Of a stretch of DNA of 64,000 bases, positions 45,173-62,047 are shown in pieces; position 1 is the stretch's first letter, and each line of letters begins with the position of its first letter. This stretch comes from an uncultured Pseudomonadales bacterium (lineage in GTDB: Bacteria > Pseudomonadota > Gammaproteobacteria > Pseudomonadales > Azotimanducaceae). The position numbers were made by a program, and so were the translations under genes. Under the pieces are notes generated by a model. The model was not told the origin of the DNA. It saw only the letters and a program-made list of their open reading frames with translations, and made no database searches. The stretch is taken from positions 1,612,001 to 1,676,000 of the forward strand of contig OY282379.1 of the NCBI GenBank assembly GCA_958295875.1, read 5' to 3'.

Positions 45173-45597
45173 GTCTTTCCTTGCTGCAACGCCGCATCGG
45201 CGGTTGTGGTGCTCCGCCGCCCCGGTGTTGCCACGGCCAATGGGCGACAAACCGCAAGTTTGCCAAAGGCGCCGCCGTTAGGCCAATGGGACTCGCCAAT
45301 CTGTCAACGCAAAGTAGAAATGTCCCCCTTCTGTGCAAAGTGTGCAAAGCAGAGATGTCCCCTTGCCGGCGTGCGCCGCCGATGAACGCGCGGGTGAGCC
45401 GAACCTCGCCTTTGGCTCCGCGACAGCGGATGGCTGCGCGGCGCTGGCAATAGCGGACTTCCCGCGGCGTAGGCGGTTGATGGCTCACGCAGCGTGGCGG
45501 CCTTTGCCCACGCTCAGCGTAGATGCCGTCCATTGGGAGGGGTGCGGTGCCGCGCTAGGTTGTGGCCTCCCATTCTTTGGCATAGAGAGAAGAGAAC
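45173..45597. other. intergenic region between nhaD and comEA-like gene
   Basis: 425 bp with no gene I can support. It contains two copies of an IS-end-like 21-22 nt motif (45309-45330 and 45344-45364, listed separately). A purine-rich ribosome binding site (AGAGAAGAGAAC) sits immediately before the comEA-like start. Confidence 0.5.
45309..45364. repeat. two direct repeats resembling an IS terminal region
   Basis: GCAAAGTAGAAATGTCCCCC followed by TT (45309-45330) and GCAAAGCAGAGATGTCCCC followed by TT (45344-45364), 35 bp apart, with another GCAAAG-containing stretch between. Repeated motifs of this kind resemble the multiple transposase-binding sites at ends of IS21-like elements. No transposase gene is nearby. 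Confidence 0.45.
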
Positions 45598-45882
45598 ATG
45601 AAGCCTGCAATCTTGGCGCGGTCATTGGCGGCCATCGCGCTCTCGCTGGCCTTGGTCGGCATGAGCCACGCCGCCGAGCCGGACACCGTGGATGTGAACA
45701 CCGCGGATGCGGCGACCATCGCCGATGTGCTCGTTGGCGTCGGGCTGCAGAAAGCCGCGGCCATCGTGCGCTATCGGGAGGAGCATGGGCGCTTCTCTGA
45801 CATCTACGACCTCACGCGGGTGCGCGGCATCGGCGAAGCCACGGTGACGAAGAACGAGTCGCGCATCGATTTAGGCGAGTGA
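45598..45882 (+). CDS. ComEA-like helix-hairpin-helix protein
   Basis: 94 residues with a signal peptide (LALVGMSHAAEP) and a double helix-hairpin-helix DNA-binding domain: VDVNTADAATIADVLVGVG, KAAAIVRYREEHGRFSDIYD and LTRVRGIGEATV. It is the single-domain exported ComEA type found in many proteobacteria, thought to hold incoming DNA in the periplasm. No other competence gene is near. Confidence 0.88.
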   Translation: MKPAILARSLAAIALSLALVGMSHAAEPDTVDVNTADAATIADVLVGVGLQKAAAIVRYREEHGRFSDIYDLTRVRGIGEATVTKNESRIDLGE

Positions 45883-45960
45883 CAACTCAACGGGGCGCCG
45901 TGGGCGAGTGGGCTTCCCGAGCGAGCGTTCGCCGGCGCTGCCCCGTGCTATAACCTCGGC

Positions 45961-46896
45961 TTGAGTGGCGCGCGCGCCGCGACGGGTTGGGGAGCGCCCT
46001 TGCATGCGTTGATCAATGGCGCATCCGGCTTCGTCGGCGGGCACCTTAGCCGCGTGCTGGCAGAAGCCGGGTGGCGGGTGAGTGCGCGGCGTCCAGCAGT
46101 GGACTGCGCCGTGGCGGCCGAGCCGCCTCCCTATGCGGGCCGGATCATCTTCCATCTCTCGGCCCTCGCCCATCGCCCCGCGGGGGCTCGCGACTGCGGC
46201 CTGTGGCTGCGCGTGAATCGTGACATCGCTGTGCGCGAATACGACCAAGCAGCGGCGAACGGCGGATTGGGGTTCGTGTTCGTGTCGTCTGCCAAAGTCT
46301 TTGGCGAGGCGAGCGCCACGCCATTGCGCGAAGATGCGCCGCATGCGCCGCTAGGCATCTACGCGCACTCTAAGCACTTGGCCGAGCGCGCGTTGCGCGC
46401 CGCATACGCCGAACGCGGCATGCCGTTGGCGATTGTGCGCCCACCGCTGGTGTACGGCGCTGGGGTGAAGGCCGGCTTTCGCGCGTTGCTCGGCGCCGTC
46501 CGGCGCTGGCCGGCGCTGCCCCTCGGCGCGGCGACGGCGCCCCGCAGCATGGTCTCCGCCTACAACCTTTGCAGCTTTCTGCGACGGCTCGGGCAGCGGT
46601 TGGAGGGCAGCGCAACTTGGCATGTGACCGATGGCGAGGCATTGAGCGCGCGGGAACTCGTGGCGCAGTTGGCCCTTGCGATGGAGCGGCGCATTTTGTT
46701 GCCGCGCGTGCCGAAGGCTTGCGTGTTGGGGGCCGCCGCGTTGGTCGGGCAGACGCGGCGGGTTGGCGCGCTGTTCGAGCCGTTCCTGTTAGACGACGGC
46801 GCGGCCCGGCAGGCCTTCGGGTGGCAGCCGCCACAGAGCGTGGCCGAGGCGTTGGCGGAGACGGTGCGGTGGCATCGAACGACGCGCCGGCATTGA
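45961..46896 (+). CDS. NAD-dependent epimerase/dehydratase (nucleotide-sugar)
   Basis: Up to 311 residues. A short-chain dehydrogenase fold with a GASGFVGGHL nucleotide-binding motif, catalytic YAHSKHLAE (YxxxK) and VRPPLVYGAGVKAGFRALL. It resembles UDP-GlcNAc-type 4-epimerases paired with WecA-like transferases in O-antigen loci. The start is uncertain: TTG 45961 or TTG 46000 (just before HALINGASG). An extended -10 TGC-TATAAC lies at 45946-45954, which would favour 46000. It overlaps the next gene by one base. Confidence 0.83.
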   Translation: MSGARAATGWGAPLHALINGASGFVGGHLSRVLAEAGWRVSARRPAVDCAVAAEPPPYAGRIIFHLSALAHRPAGARDCGLWLRVNRDIAVREYDQAAANGGLGFVFVSSAKVFGEASATPLREDAPHAPLGIYAHSKHLAERALRAAYAERGMPLAIVRPPLVYGAGVKAGFRALLGAVRRWPALPLGAATAPRSMVSAYNLCSFLRRLGQRLEGSATWHVTDGEALSARELVAQLALAMERRILLPRVPKACVLGAAALVGQTRRVGALFEPFLLDDGAARQAFGWQPPQSVAEALAETVRWHRTTRRH

Positions 46897-47861
46897 TGTT
46901 GGGCCTTGTTGTGGCCGGCTTCGTTGCCGCGCTTGCCCTCACCGCCGGCACCCGCCAGTTCGCGCACCGGCGCGGCGTCCTCGCCATCCCCAACGCCCGC
47001 AGTTCCCACGCGGCGCCGGTGGCTGGCATCGGCGGCATCGGCTTCGTCGCGCCGGTGGGCGCTTGGCTCTGCTGGAATGCCGTGCAGGGGGGCGACGCCT
47101 TCGCTGTGGCGCTTGCCGTGGCTGCGGTGGCGCTGGCTTTGGTCGGCTTGCTGGATGACGTTCGCGAGCTGTCCGCGGCGCTGCGCCTGGCGCTGCACTT
47201 CGTGGCCGCCGGTGCGCTCGTCCTCGCGCTGGGCGAGTCGCGCCTGGTTGTCGGCGCGCTGCTCACCGTGGCCTTGGCATGGTTTGTCAACCTGTACAAC
47301 TTTATGGATGGCATCGATGGCATCGCCGCGTCGCAGGCGGTGCTGTTTTGCCTCGGGACGCTGTGGTTCGGCGAGCCGGGCAGCATGGCCGCGGCGCTGG
47401 CCTTGATGGCGGCTGCTTGCGCCGGCTTCCTGTGCCTCAACTGGCCGCCGGCGAAGATCATCATGGGCGACGTCGGCAGCTACTTTCTGGGCTTTGTCAT
47501 TGGCGCCATCGCGCTGCGGCTCCACACTGCGGGCGCCTTGCCCTTGGTGACGAGCGGGATTTTGCTGGCGGCGTTCTGGGTGGATGCGAGCTACACGCTG
47601 CTGGCGCGTCTGGCGACCGGGCAGCGGGTGGCGTCGGCGCATCGCAGCCACGCCTATCAGAAGCTCGCGCGGCGCTTTGGCCATGCCCGCGTGACGGTGG
47701 GGTTGTGGGCGTTGAGCCTAGCGTGGTTCGCCCCGTTGGCCACGTTGCATGCCCGCTTCGCGGAACTCTGGCTGCTATGGCTGGGCGTGGCCGCCGCGCC
47801 GTGCATCGCCCTGTGCATTGCTTTCCGAGCCGGCGTGCCCGACGATACGCGGCATGGATAA
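46896..47861 (+). CDS. WecA/WbpL-type polyprenyl-phosphate sugar-1-phosphate transferase
   Basis: 321 residues, 10-11 membrane segments, GT4/MraY superfamily. Key motifs are LLDDVRELSAALRL (the magnesium-binding DD), NLYNFMDGIDGIAA, MGDVGSYFLGFVIG and AHRSHAYQKLARR. It starts O-antigen or other glycan synthesis on undecaprenyl phosphate. The preceding epimerase probably makes its sugar donor. The start overlaps the epimerase stop; the stop overlaps the hydrolase start. Confidence 0.9.
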   Translation: MLGLVVAGFVAALALTAGTRQFAHRRGVLAIPNARSSHAAPVAGIGGIGFVAPVGAWLCWNAVQGGDAFAVALAVAAVALALVGLLDDVRELSAALRLALHFVAAGALVLALGESRLVVGALLTVALAWFVNLYNFMDGIDGIAASQAVLFCLGTLWFGEPGSMAAALALMAAACAGFLCLNWPPAKIIMGDVGSYFLGFVIGAIALRLHTAGALPLVTSGILLAAFWVDASYTLLARLATGQRVASAHRSHAYQKLARRFGHARVTVGLWALSLAWFAPLATLHARFAELWLLWLGVAAAPCIALCIAFRAGVPDDTRHG

Positions 47862-48792
47862 CAGCGACCTTCCTTGGTGGTTCCGTCGCGCCTTGGACGC
47901 GCCATCTTCAACCGGCAGCGTCGACGTGCGCGGCGCGGACATCCGCTTCGAGACATGGGGCAGCGACGGCCCCGGCGTGGCGCTCATACATGGCAGCAAC
48001 GCGCACATCGAGTGGTGGCGTTTCGTCGCGCCGTTTTTGGCGGACACCTGTCGGGTGGCTGCGCTCGACCTCTCCGGCAATGGCGGCAGTGGCTGGCGCG
48101 AACGCTACAGCGGGGCGGACTTCGCCGAAGAGACGTGGCGCGTCTGCGAGGCGGCTGGCCTCGGCCCGCGACCCATCGTGGCGGGCCACAGTTTTGGCGG
48201 CTATGTGGCGCTGGAGGCGGCGCATCGCTGGGGTGGCGAGCTCTCTGGCGCCATTTTCATCGACTTCACCGTGCCGGATCTGTCGCAGCACCTTGAGTGG
48301 GGCGCGCGCGCTCGGCTCGAGGGCAAGGGGCCGCGCAAAACACGGGTGTACCCGACCGAGGAAGCTGTGCTTGGGCGATTTCGGCTGGTGCCGGAGCAAC
48401 CCATCGCGCACCCGGTCGTGGTCGATCATGTGGCGCGGCACTCAGTGCGGCAGGTGGAGGGCGGCTGGACGTGGAAGTTCGACCCGACGGTGTATGACCA
48501 TCTGGAGATGGGTCCAGAGCAGCTGGACAAGTTCGTCGGCTTGCAGTGCCGCTCGGCGGTGATCTTGGGTGAGCACTCGCAGGACGAAGGCGCGCATTTT
48601 GGCGACCACATGGAGCGCATTACGGCTGGCAAGCTGCCCGTGATCACGCTGCCGAACGTCCACCACCACATGATGTTCGAGACGCCGGTGGCCCTCGCCA
48701 TGGCCATCGCCGGCATCGCCCGCGCTTGGGCCGCGGAGGACGGCCGGGATGCGATGACTCAGGCGTTGGCAAAGGTTCCCATTTCGGCGTAA
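47854..48792 (+). CDS. alpha/beta-fold hydrolase
   Basis: 312 residues. Visible are the oxyanion HGSNAHIEWW after strand 3 (VALIHG), the nucleophile elbow GHSFGG and a late histidine region LPNVHHHMMFETP. The acid residue is probably in the ILGEHSQDEG area. The substrate is unknown. Overlaps the transferase gene by 8 bp, so co-translated although not an obvious glycan enzyme. Confidence 0.87.
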   Translation: MDNSDLPWWFRRALDAPSSTGSVDVRGADIRFETWGSDGPGVALIHGSNAHIEWWRFVAPFLADTCRVAALDLSGNGGSGWRERYSGADFAEETWRVCEAAGLGPRPIVAGHSFGGYVALEAAHRWGGELSGAIFIDFTVPDLSQHLEWGARARLEGKGPRKTRVYPTEEAVLGRFRLVPEQPIAHPVVVDHVARHSVRQVEGGWTWKFDPTVYDHLEMGPEQLDKFVGLQCRSAVILGEHSQDEGAHFGDHMERITAGKLPVITLPNVHHHMMFETPVALAMAIAGIARAWAAEDGRDAMTQALAKVPISA

Positions 48793-48849
48793 GCGTCGGC
48801 TTCGGCAGCGGGGCAGTTCGGGCCCCCGGCGGTGAGTCGCGGCGCCGCT

Positions 48850-51090
48850 TCAGGCGTTCTGGGCTGCCAAGTTCGGGCGCCAACCGCGCAACAGCAAAGA
48901 GTTGCACACCACGCTCACGCTGCTTAGCGCCATCGCCGCCGCGGCGAGGGTGGGGCTGAGGTAGCCGATGGCCGCGAGCGGGATGCACACCACGTTGTAG
49001 ATGAAGGCCCAGAACAAGTTCTGGCGGATTTTGCGGAATGTCGCCCGGCTCGCTGCCACGGCCGCGGCGACGAGGCGCGGGTCTGGCCGCATGAGGGTGA
49101 CGCCGGCGGTGGCCATGGCAATGTCCGTGCCGCTGCCCATGGCGATGCCGACATCCGCCGCGGCCAGCGCCGGGGCGTCGTTCACGCCGTCGCCCACCAT
49201 GCCCACCACATGGCCGGCAGCCGCCAGTTCCTGCACGGCGCGCGCCTTGGCCTCTGGGCTCATGCCGCCGCGCGCCGTCGGCAGCCCCAGTTCGCGGCCG
49301 ATGCGCTCGGCAACGCCTGGCGCATCGCCAGACAAGAGCGTTGGGCTGACATGCAGCGCTTGCAGCATCTGCACCGCTTGGGCGGCGTTCGATCGCGGCG
49401 GATCCGCGAGGGTGATCACGCCGAGCAGTGCGTCGTCTGCGGCAACGAACACCACGGTTTCGCCGGCGGCTTCGCGCTGCTGCGCCAACGCCTGGATGTC
49501 TGCATCGACCTGCGCGCGCTCGCCGATGAAACCCCCGTTGCCCACGGCGACGTGCCGGCCGGCCACGCTTCCTTCGGCGCCGCGGCCCGGCACCGCTTGG
49601 AAGCTGCGCACGGGCTCAAGCGCCAAGTTGCGCTCGGCGGCGTGCGCCAAGATTGCTTTGGCGAGGGGATGCTCGCTGCCCTGTTGAACCGCCGCCGCCC
49701 AACGGAGGGTGGCTTCCGGGTCTGCGCCGCGTGCCCCATGCACCGCCAGCACACGGGGACGGCCTTCCGTCAGCGTGCCCGTCTTGTCGAAGACGATGGC
49801 GTCGATGCGATGCGCTTGCTCCAGCACTTCGATGTCGCGGATGAGGATGCCAGCTTGGGCGGCGGCGCCGGTGCCGGTGAGGATGGCTGTGGGGGTGGCG
49901 AGGCCCAGCGCACAGGGACAGGCGATGACGAGCACCGCGACGGCAGCGATGAGGGCCTGCTCGAAATTGCCGGACACCACGAGCCACGCGACGAACGTGA
50001 GTGCGGCGAAGGCGAGTACGCTGGGCACGAAGACGGCGCTCACCCGATCCACGAGGCGTTGCACGGAGGCTTTGCCGGCCTGCGCGTCCGCCACCAAGCG
50101 CGCGATGCGCGCCAAGGTGGACGCTTCGCCCACCGTGGTGGCTCGCACTTTGAGCAGGCCGAAGCCGTTGACGGAGCCGCCCGTCACCGCGTCTCCGGCC
50201 TGCTTCGGCACGGGCGCGCTTTCGCCGCTGACGAGGGATTCGTCCACTTCGCTGGCGCCTTCCACCACTTCCCCATCGACGGGCACGCGGCCGCCGGGGC
50301 GCACCAACACCAAGTCTCCTTCGCGCAGCTGTTCCGCCGGCACCTCGATTTCCGTGCCATCGGCGCGGAGCACGCAGCCGGTGTCTGGGCGCAGCGCGAG
50401 CAGGGCTTGCAACGCCGCGGCTGCGCTGCGTTTGGCGCGGTTCTCCATGTGCTTGCCGAGCAGGACGAGGGTGATGATGACGGCTGATGCCTCGAAGTAG
50501 AGGCGTCCGTCCGCTTCCTCTCCCAGCGTGCGCAATAGATACCAGCTATAGCAATAGGCAGCGGTGGTGCCCAACGCCACCAGCACGTCCATGTTGGCGG
50601 CGCCGGCGCGCAAGGCATTGAACGCTCCCCGATAGAAGCGCAGGCCGATGAGGAACTGGATGGGCGTGGCGAGCAGCACCTCGCCGACCGGCATCACATG
50701 CAGGTCTTCGTAGCCGAGGGTGTTGAGGCCCATGCCGATGAGCAGCGGTGCCGTCAGCGTCGCCGACACCACCAAGGTGCGGCGTTCGCTGTCGAGGCGG
50801 GCTTGGTCCTGCGCTTGGCGGACGCTCGCCTCCGCGGCGGGTCGCACGCGGTAGCCGGCGCGGTCCACGGCGGCTGTCAGGTGCTCAAGCGCCGAGAGTT
50901 CGCGCTCGAAGACCACGTCGGCGCGTTCCAAGGCCAGGTTCACCCGCGCTTCAATGACGCCGGGGACGTTATTGAGCGCGCGTTCGACGCGGGTGGCGCA
51001 GGCGGCGCACGTCATTCCCTCGACATCGAAGTCGACATGTTCGGTGTCTTCCGCCGCCACCGATGGCGCACTTGTTTCAGTCATGCACAA
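48850..51090 (-). CDS. copA: copper-exporting P-type ATPase CopA
   Basis: 746 residues. One N-terminal heavy-metal domain (EGMTCAACATRVERAL, CxxC) is followed by eight membrane helices with the CPC metal site (IACPCALGLATPTAIL), phosphorylation motif DKTGTLTEG and GDGVNDAPALAAADVG. It exports Cu(I). A cytochrome oxidase subunit III-like gene lies immediately upstream in the same direction, so it may also serve oxidase copper supply. Confidence 0.93.
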   Translation of the reverse strand: MCMTETSAPSVAAEDTEHVDFDVEGMTCAACATRVERALNNVPGVIEARVNLALERADVVFERELSALEHLTAAVDRAGYRVRPAAEASVRQAQDQARLDSERRTLVVSATLTAPLLIGMGLNTLGYEDLHVMPVGEVLLATPIQFLIGLRFYRGAFNALRAGAANMDVLVALGTTAAYCYSWYLLRTLGEEADGRLYFEASAVIITLVLLGKHMENRAKRSAAAALQALLALRPDTGCVLRADGTEIEVPAEQLREGDLVLVRPGGRVPVDGEVVEGASEVDESLVSGESAPVPKQAGDAVTGGSVNGFGLLKVRATTVGEASTLARIARLVADAQAGKASVQRLVDRVSAVFVPSVLAFAALTFVAWLVVSGNFEQALIAAVAVLVIACPCALGLATPTAILTGTGAAAQAGILIRDIEVLEQAHRIDAIVFDKTGTLTEGRPRVLAVHGARGADPEATLRWAAAVQQGSEHPLAKAILAHAAERNLALEPVRSFQAVPGRGAEGSVAGRHVAVGNGGFIGERAQVDADIQALAQQREAAGETVVFVAADDALLGVITLADPPRSNAAQAVQMLQALHVSPTLLSGDAPGVAERIGRELGLPTARGGMSPEAKARAVQELAAAGHVVGMVGDGVNDAPALAAADVGIAMGSGTDIAMATAGVTLMRPDPRLVAAAVAASRATFRKIRQNLFWAFIYNVVCIPLAAIGYLSPTLAAAAMALSSVSVVCNSLLLRGWRPNLAAQNA

Positions 51091-51119
51091 CCCCGGTTGC
51101 GCACACGGCGCATGGGCGT

Positions 51120-51797
51120 TCAGCTATTCATCAGCAGGGCGAACATGCCAAGCCAGATGAGCAGCAGGAAGTGCCAGTAAATGGCGCACAGGTCCACGCT
51201 CTGGCGCGCGTCGCCGATGTCGGCGGCGGCGAACATGCGCTGCGCTGCCCGCCACCAAGCGATGAGGCCGCCGAGCAGGTGCAGACCATGCACGCCGGTG
51301 ATCATGTAGAAGAACCCGTTGGCGGGGTTGGATCGGGCGAGGTAGCCCTGCTCGACAAGCTGCGTCCAAACGACGATCTGGCCGACCAAGAACGCAAGTG
51401 TCAGGGCCCCGGCGACGAGAAAGGCGGTGCGCAGCCGCGACACGTCACCCGCCGCGCCACGTCCCCGCGCCCACTCAAAGGCGAGGCTGCACAGGCCGAG
51501 CAGCGCGGTGTTCGCCCAGAGGAGCGGCGGCTCTGGCATCGGCACCCAATCCGTGGATAGCTCGATGCGCATGTGATACGCGGCGAAGAACAGGAAGAAC
51601 ACCACGCCCACGATGGCGAGAAACACCACCAAAGCCACCTTGCGGTTGGGTGTGGCGAAGCCGCCGGTGCGCAATTGGGCGACGCCGGTTGGGTCCGGCA
51701 GCCAAGGTTTTTCCGTTAACTTGGCGAAGAGCCCCACGGTGTCAAGCCTCCTGAACGAGCTGGGTTGCGAGCCGGACATTGTACCGCTTCGACGCAT
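51120..51797 (-). CDS. cytochrome c oxidase subunit III-like protein
   Basis: 225 residues, about five membrane helices. It shows the subunit III pattern VFLAIVGVVFFLFFAAYHMR, GFFYMITGVHGLHLLGGLIA and VDLCAIYWHFLLLIWLGMFA. Subunits I and II are not nearby, so it may be a stand-alone CoxIII/NorE-type accessory subunit. Starts at 51797 and 51779 are both possible. Confidence 0.85.
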   Translation of the reverse strand: MRRSGTMSGSQPSSFRRLDTVGLFAKLTEKPWLPDPTGVAQLRTGGFATPNRKVALVVFLAIVGVVFFLFFAAYHMRIELSTDWVPMPEPPLLWANTALLGLCSLAFEWARGRGAAGDVSRLRTAFLVAGALTLAFLVGQIVVWTQLVEQGYLARSNPANGFFYMITGVHGLHLLGGLIAWWRAAQRMFAAADIGDARQSVDLCAIYWHFLLLIWLGMFALLMNS

Positions 51798-51874
51798 CGC
51801 GCTCCCAAGTTGCGGCGTCGCCAGCGATGGCCGACGTCAAGCCAGTGGCAGGGGTATCGGCTTGGCTTGGAACC

Positions 51875-53425
<1,551 letters not shown>

Positions 53426-53646
53426 GAGGGCTCTCCCTGAAGGGGCTTCGTGGACATTCTAGAGTGCTTGGCGGTTAGCTGCTTGGCTTGGCGCCGCGGC
53501 AAAGCAGGGCGTTCTCGCAGACGTGACGCTCGCGCCCGGCATCCACCCATCGCGCCGCTGCAGCGAGCGTTACCGGGCGCGTGCTTCAGCGCCAAGGCAG
53601 CCGTGGCCGCGTCGTCCATGACGCGGCCCGGTGCCGATTAAGCCGC

Positions 53647-56600
53647 CTAAGCGGTGTCGCTGGCGGACAACGCTTCCGACAAAGCCTGTTCGACCTCTGC
53701 CGGCGTTGGGCCTTGGTCGTCCACGACGGCCTCTTCTTCGCGCCGCCGCACCCGGTCTCGGTGATAGGCGAGACCGGTGCCGGCGGGGATGAGGCGGCCG
53801 ACGATGACGTTCTCCTTCAAGCCGCGCAGGCTGTCTCGGCGGCCAGTGACCGCGGCTTCCGTCAACACCCGCGTCGTCTCTTGGAACGAGGCTGCGGAGA
53901 CGAAGGATTCCGTGGCCAAGGATGCCTTCGTGATGCCGAGCAACAAGCGCTCGAACTCGATGGGCTGCTTGCCTTCGGCCTTGAGGCGCTCGTTCTCCTC
54001 CAACAGGACCACATGCTGCGCCTGCTCGCCGCGCACGAAGGACGAATCCCCGGGCGCCTTCACCTCCGCCTTGCGCAACATCTGCCGCACGATCACTTCG
54101 ATGTGCTTGTCGTTGATCGCCACACCTTGCAGCCGGTACACCTCTTGGATTTCGTTGATGATGTACTTGGCCAGCTCCTCGACGCCTTTCAGGCGCAGGA
54201 TGTCGTGGGGATTCGGCGGCCCTTCGGACACCACCTCGCCACGCTCCACATGCTCGCCATCGAAGATGGACAGCTTGCGCCGCAACGGGATGAGCGCCGG
54301 CTCCGTGCCGGGCACGGTCTCGCCATCCGCCTTGGTGATCAATAGACGGCGTTTGCTCTTCGTCTCCTTGCCGAAGCTGACGGTGCCAGTGGCCGCCGCC
54401 AGAATCGCCGCTTCCTTGGGGGAACGCGCCTCGAACAAGTCTGCCACCCGCGGCAGGCCGCCGGTGATGTCCCGCGCTTTCGACCCCTCTTGGGGAATGC
54501 GGGCGATGACATCGCCCACATCGATCTCGGCGCGGTCTTCCAAGTTCAGCACGGTGCGTTCCGGCAACTCGTAGCGCGCCGGATTCTGGGTGTTGGCGAG
54601 GTAGAGGTCTGCCCCGGTTTCGGCGTCCACCAGCCGCACTTCCGGGCGCAGCTCCTTGCCGGCGTTGGGCCGGTCGTTCACGGCCAAGATGCCCACGCTG
54701 GTGAGGCCGGTGAGTTCATCCACCTGCTGACTGATGGAGAGGCCCTCCTCCATCTGCTCGAAGATGACGCGGCCACGCACCTCGGTGATGATCGGATGGG
54801 TGTGCGGATCCCAGCGGGCGATCACTTGGCCGGCGGCCACCGCGTCTCCATCCGCCACGGAGAGCACCGCGCCGTAGGGCAGCTTGTGGCGCTCGCGCTC
54901 GCGGCCATGGGCATCGGCGATCGCCACCTCGCCAGACCGCGACACGGCCACCAGTTCCCCAGACTTGCGTTCCACGTGCTTCAAGTTCTTGAAGCGCACG
55001 TCGCCGCCGTACTTCACCTCGATGTTGTCGATCGCTGTGGAGCGGGACGCGGCGCCGCCGATGTGGAAGGTCTGCATGGTGAGCTGCGTGCCTGGCTCGC
55101 CGATGGATTGCGCCGCCATGACGCCCACCGCCTCGCCAACGTTCACTTCGTGGCCACGCGCCAAATCGCGCCCATAGCACTTCGCGCAGACGCCGTGGCG
55201 CGTCTTGCAGGTAATGGGCGAGCGCACCAGCAGATCGTCCACGCCGGGGCTGTCGAGGAGTTCCACTGACGCTTCATCGAGCATCACGCCGGCGGCGATG
55301 ACGGTGCTGCCATCGGCGTCCATAACGTCTTGCGCCACCACACGGCCGAGCACACGCGCCGCCAGCGGCTCCACCACGTCGCCGCCTTCGATCATCGCGC
55401 TGATCAGCAAGCCGTCGTCGGTGCCGCAATCCAGCTCGGTCACCACCAAGTCTTGCGCCACATCCACCAGCCGGCGCGTCAGATAGCCGGAGTTGGCGGT
55501 TTTCAACGCCGTGTCCGCCAGCCCTTTGCGGCCGCCGTGGGTGGAGATGAAGTACTCGTTGACGGTGAGCCCTTCGCGGAAGTTGGCGATGATTGGCGTT
55601 TCGATGATGCTGCCGTCTGGCCGCGTCATCAGCCCGCGCATGCCCGCGAGTTGGCGAATCTGCGTGGGGGAACCCCGCGCGCCGGAATCCGAGTACATGT
55701 ACACCGAGTTGAAGGATTCCTGCTCCACCGGGCCGTCGCCGGTGGGGACGGTCTCCTGCGAGATGCCTTCCATCATGGAACGCGCCACCAGTTCGTTGGC
55801 GCGCGACCAAATGTCCACCACCTTGTTGTATTTCTCGCCGCTGGTGACGAGCCCAGACGCGAACTGGAACTCGATTTCCTTCACCTCTTCGCCGGCGTCT
55901 TCGATGATCTGCTTCTTGTTCGCCGGGATGACGAAGTCATCAACGCCGATGGACACGCCCGAAGCCGTGGAATGGCGGAAGCCGGCGTACATGAGCTGGT
56001 CCGCGAAAACCACGGTTTCCTTCAAGCCGACATGCCGGTAGCAGGCGTTGATGAGGTTCGAAATCGCCTTCTTGTTCATGGTCTGGTTGACCAGTTCGAA
56101 CGCCAGCTCCGGCGGCACGATCTCGTACAAGAGGGCGCGTCCCACCGTGGTGTGGACGATTTGCCCATCATCCAACCGCAGCCTGATCTTGGCGTGCAGG
56201 TCCACCGATTTGGTGCTATGCGCGCGATGCACCTCTTCAATGTCGGCGAACGCGGTGCCTTCCCCTTTGGCGCCGACGCTTTCGCGCGTCATGTAGTACA
56301 GGCCCAGCACGACGTCCTGCGACGGCACGATGATCGGTTCGCCGCTGGCGGGGGAGAGGATGTTGTTGGTGGACATCATCAAGGCGCGCGCCTCGAGTTG
56401 CGCCTCCAGCGTCAGCGGCACGTGCACGGCCATCTGGTCGCCGTCGAAGTCTGCGTTGTAGGCGGCGCAAACGAGCGGATGCAGCTGAATGGCCTTGCCC
56501 TCGATCAGCACCGGCTCGAAGGCTTGGATGCCCAGCCGATGCAGCGTCGGGGCGCGGTTCAGCAACACGGGATGCTCGCGGATGACTTCCGCCAAGATGT

Positions 56601-57828
56601 CCCACACCTCGGCGGTCTCTCGCTCCACCATCTTCTTGGCCGCCTTGATGGTGGTGGCGAGGCCACGCGCCTCCAGCTTGCCGAAGATGAACGGCTTGAA
56701 TAGCTCCAAGGCCATGCGCTTCGGCAGGCCGCACTGATGCAGGCGCAAGGTGGGCCCGACGACGATCACTGAGCGCCCGGAGTAGTCCACGCGCTTGCCG
56801 AGCAGGTTCTGCCGGAAGCGCCCCTGCTTGCCCTTGATCATGTCCGCGAGCGACTTGAGTGGACGCTTGTTGGTGCCGGTGATGGCGCGGCCGCGGCGGC
56901 CGTTGTCGAGCAGCGCGTCCACAGATTCCTGCAGCATGCGCTTCTCGTTGCGCACGATGATGTCCGGCGCGGACAGGTCCAACAGCCGCTTCAGGCGGTT
57001 GTTGCGGTTGATGACGCGCCGATACAGGTCATTCAAGTCTGACGTGGCGAACCGCCCGCCGTCCAACGGCACCAGGGGCCGCAAGTCTGGCGGCAACACG
57101 GGCAACACCGTGAGCACCATCCACTCCGGCTTGTTGCCGGAGGTGACGAACGCCTCCATCAGCTTGAGCCGGCGGGACAGCTTCTTGATCTTGGTTTCCG
57201 AATTGGTGGCGGGGATCTGTTCGCGCAGCGATTCGATCTCTGCCTTGAGATCGAGCTGGATGAGCAGTTCCTGAATGGCTTGCGCACCCATGACGGCGCG
57301 GAACTCGTCGCCATATTCCTCGATCTTTTGGTAGTACTCCTCGTCCGTGAGCAGCTGGCCGGTTTCCAGGTCCGTGAGGCCGGGATCCACCACCACGAAA
57401 GACTCGAAGTACAAGACGCGCTCGATGTCGCGCAGCGTCATGTCCAGCAACAGGCCAATGCGCGACGGCAGCGACTTCAGAAACCAAATGTGCGCGATGG
57501 GGCTGGCGAGCTCGATGTGCCCCATGCGTTCGCGGCGCACTTTGGCGAGGGTGACTTCCACCCCGCACTTCTCGCAGATGACGCCGCGGTGTTTCAGGCG
57601 CTTGTATTTGCCGCACAGGCACTCGTAATCCTTCACTGGGCCGAAGATGCGCGCGCAGAACAGGCCGTCGCGCTCCGGCTTGAAGGTGCGGTAGTTGATG
57701 GTTTCTGGCTTTTTCACCTCGCCGTAGGACCAAGAGCGGATCTTCTCCGGCGAAGCGAGGCCAATGCGCAGCGCGTCGAACTCGTCGACCGCGTTCTGCG
57801 TCTTCATCAGGTTCAAAAGGTCTCTCAT
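53647..57828 (-). CDS. rpoC: RNA polymerase subunit beta'
   Basis: 1393 residues. The N-terminal zinc ribbon [20 protein letters not shown], the catalytic [16 protein letters not shown] with the three magnesium-binding aspartates and the second zinc site [15 protein letters not shown] are present. The ATG at 57828 begins [12 protein letters not shown] as expected. It is 25 bp from the rpoB stop. It is followed by unrelated genes rather than rpsL-rpsG-fusA. Confidence 0.98.
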   Translation of the reverse strand: MRDLLNLMKTQNAVDEFDALRIGLASPEKIRSWSYGEVKKPETINYRTFKPERDGLFCARIFGPVKDYECLCGKYKRLKHRGVICEKCGVEVTLAKVRRERMGHIELASPIAHIWFLKSLPSRIGLLLDMTLRDIERVLYFESFVVVDPGLTDLETGQLLTDEEYYQKIEEYGDEFRAVMGAQAIQELLIQLDLKAEIESLREQIPATNSETKIKKLSRRLKLMEAFVTSGNKPEWMVLTVLPVLPPDLRPLVPLDGGRFATSDLNDLYRRVINRNNRLKRLLDLSAPDIIVRNEKRMLQESVDALLDNGRRGRAITGTNKRPLKSLADMIKGKQGRFRQNLLGKRVDYSGRSVIVVGPTLRLHQCGLPKRMALELFKPFIFGKLEARGLATTIKAAKKMVERETAEVWDILAEVIREHPVLLNRAPTLHRLGIQAFEPVLIEGKAIQLHPLVCAAYNADFDGDQMAVHVPLTLEAQLEARALMMSTNNILSPASGEPIIVPSQDVVLGLYYMTRESVGAKGEGTAFADIEEVHRAHSTKSVDLHAKIRLRLDDGQIVHTTVGRALLYEIVPPELAFELVNQTMNKKAISNLINACYRHVGLKETVVFADQLMYAGFRHSTASGVSIGVDDFVIPANKKQIIEDAGEEVKEIEFQFASGLVTSGEKYNKVVDIWSRANELVARSMMEGISQETVPTGDGPVEQESFNSVYMYSDSGARGSPTQIRQLAGMRGLMTRPDGSIIETPIIANFREGLTVNEYFISTHGGRKGLADTALKTANSGYLTRRLVDVAQDLVVTELDCGTDDGLLISAMIEGGDVVEPLAARVLGRVVAQDVMDADGSTVIAAGVMLDEASVELLDSPGVDDLLVRSPITCKTRHGVCAKCYGRDLARGHEVNVGEAVGVMAAQSIGEPGTQLTMQTFHIGGAASRSTAIDNIEVKYGGDVRFKNLKHVERKSGELVAVSRSGEVAIADAHGRERERHKLPYGAVLSVADGDAVAAGQVIARWDPHTHPIITEVRGRVIFEQMEEGLSISQQVDELTGLTSVGILAVNDRPNAGKELRPEVRLVDAETGADLYLANTQNPARYELPERTVLNLEDRAEIDVGDVIARIPQEGSKARDITGGLPRVADLFEARSPKEAAILAAATGTVSFGKETKSKRRLLITKADGETVPGTEPALIPLRRKLSIFDGEHVERGEVVSEGPPNPHDILRLKGVEELAKYIINEIQEVYRLQGVAINDKHIEVIVRQMLRKAEVKAPGDSSFVRGEQAQHVVLLEENERLKAEGKQPIEFERLLLGITKASLATESFVSAASFQETTRVLTEAAVTGRRDSLRGLKENVIVGRLIPAGTGLAYHRDRVRRREEEAVVDDQGPTPAEVEQALSEALSASDTA

Positions 57829-57853
57829 TTCTCTACCTCCGCGGCCCGGGCCG

Positions 57854-62047
<4,194 letters not shown>

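Noticed and set aside
53426..53646. Possible gene between carboxylesterase and rpoC
   Set aside because: Short frames only, without ribosome binding site or motif.
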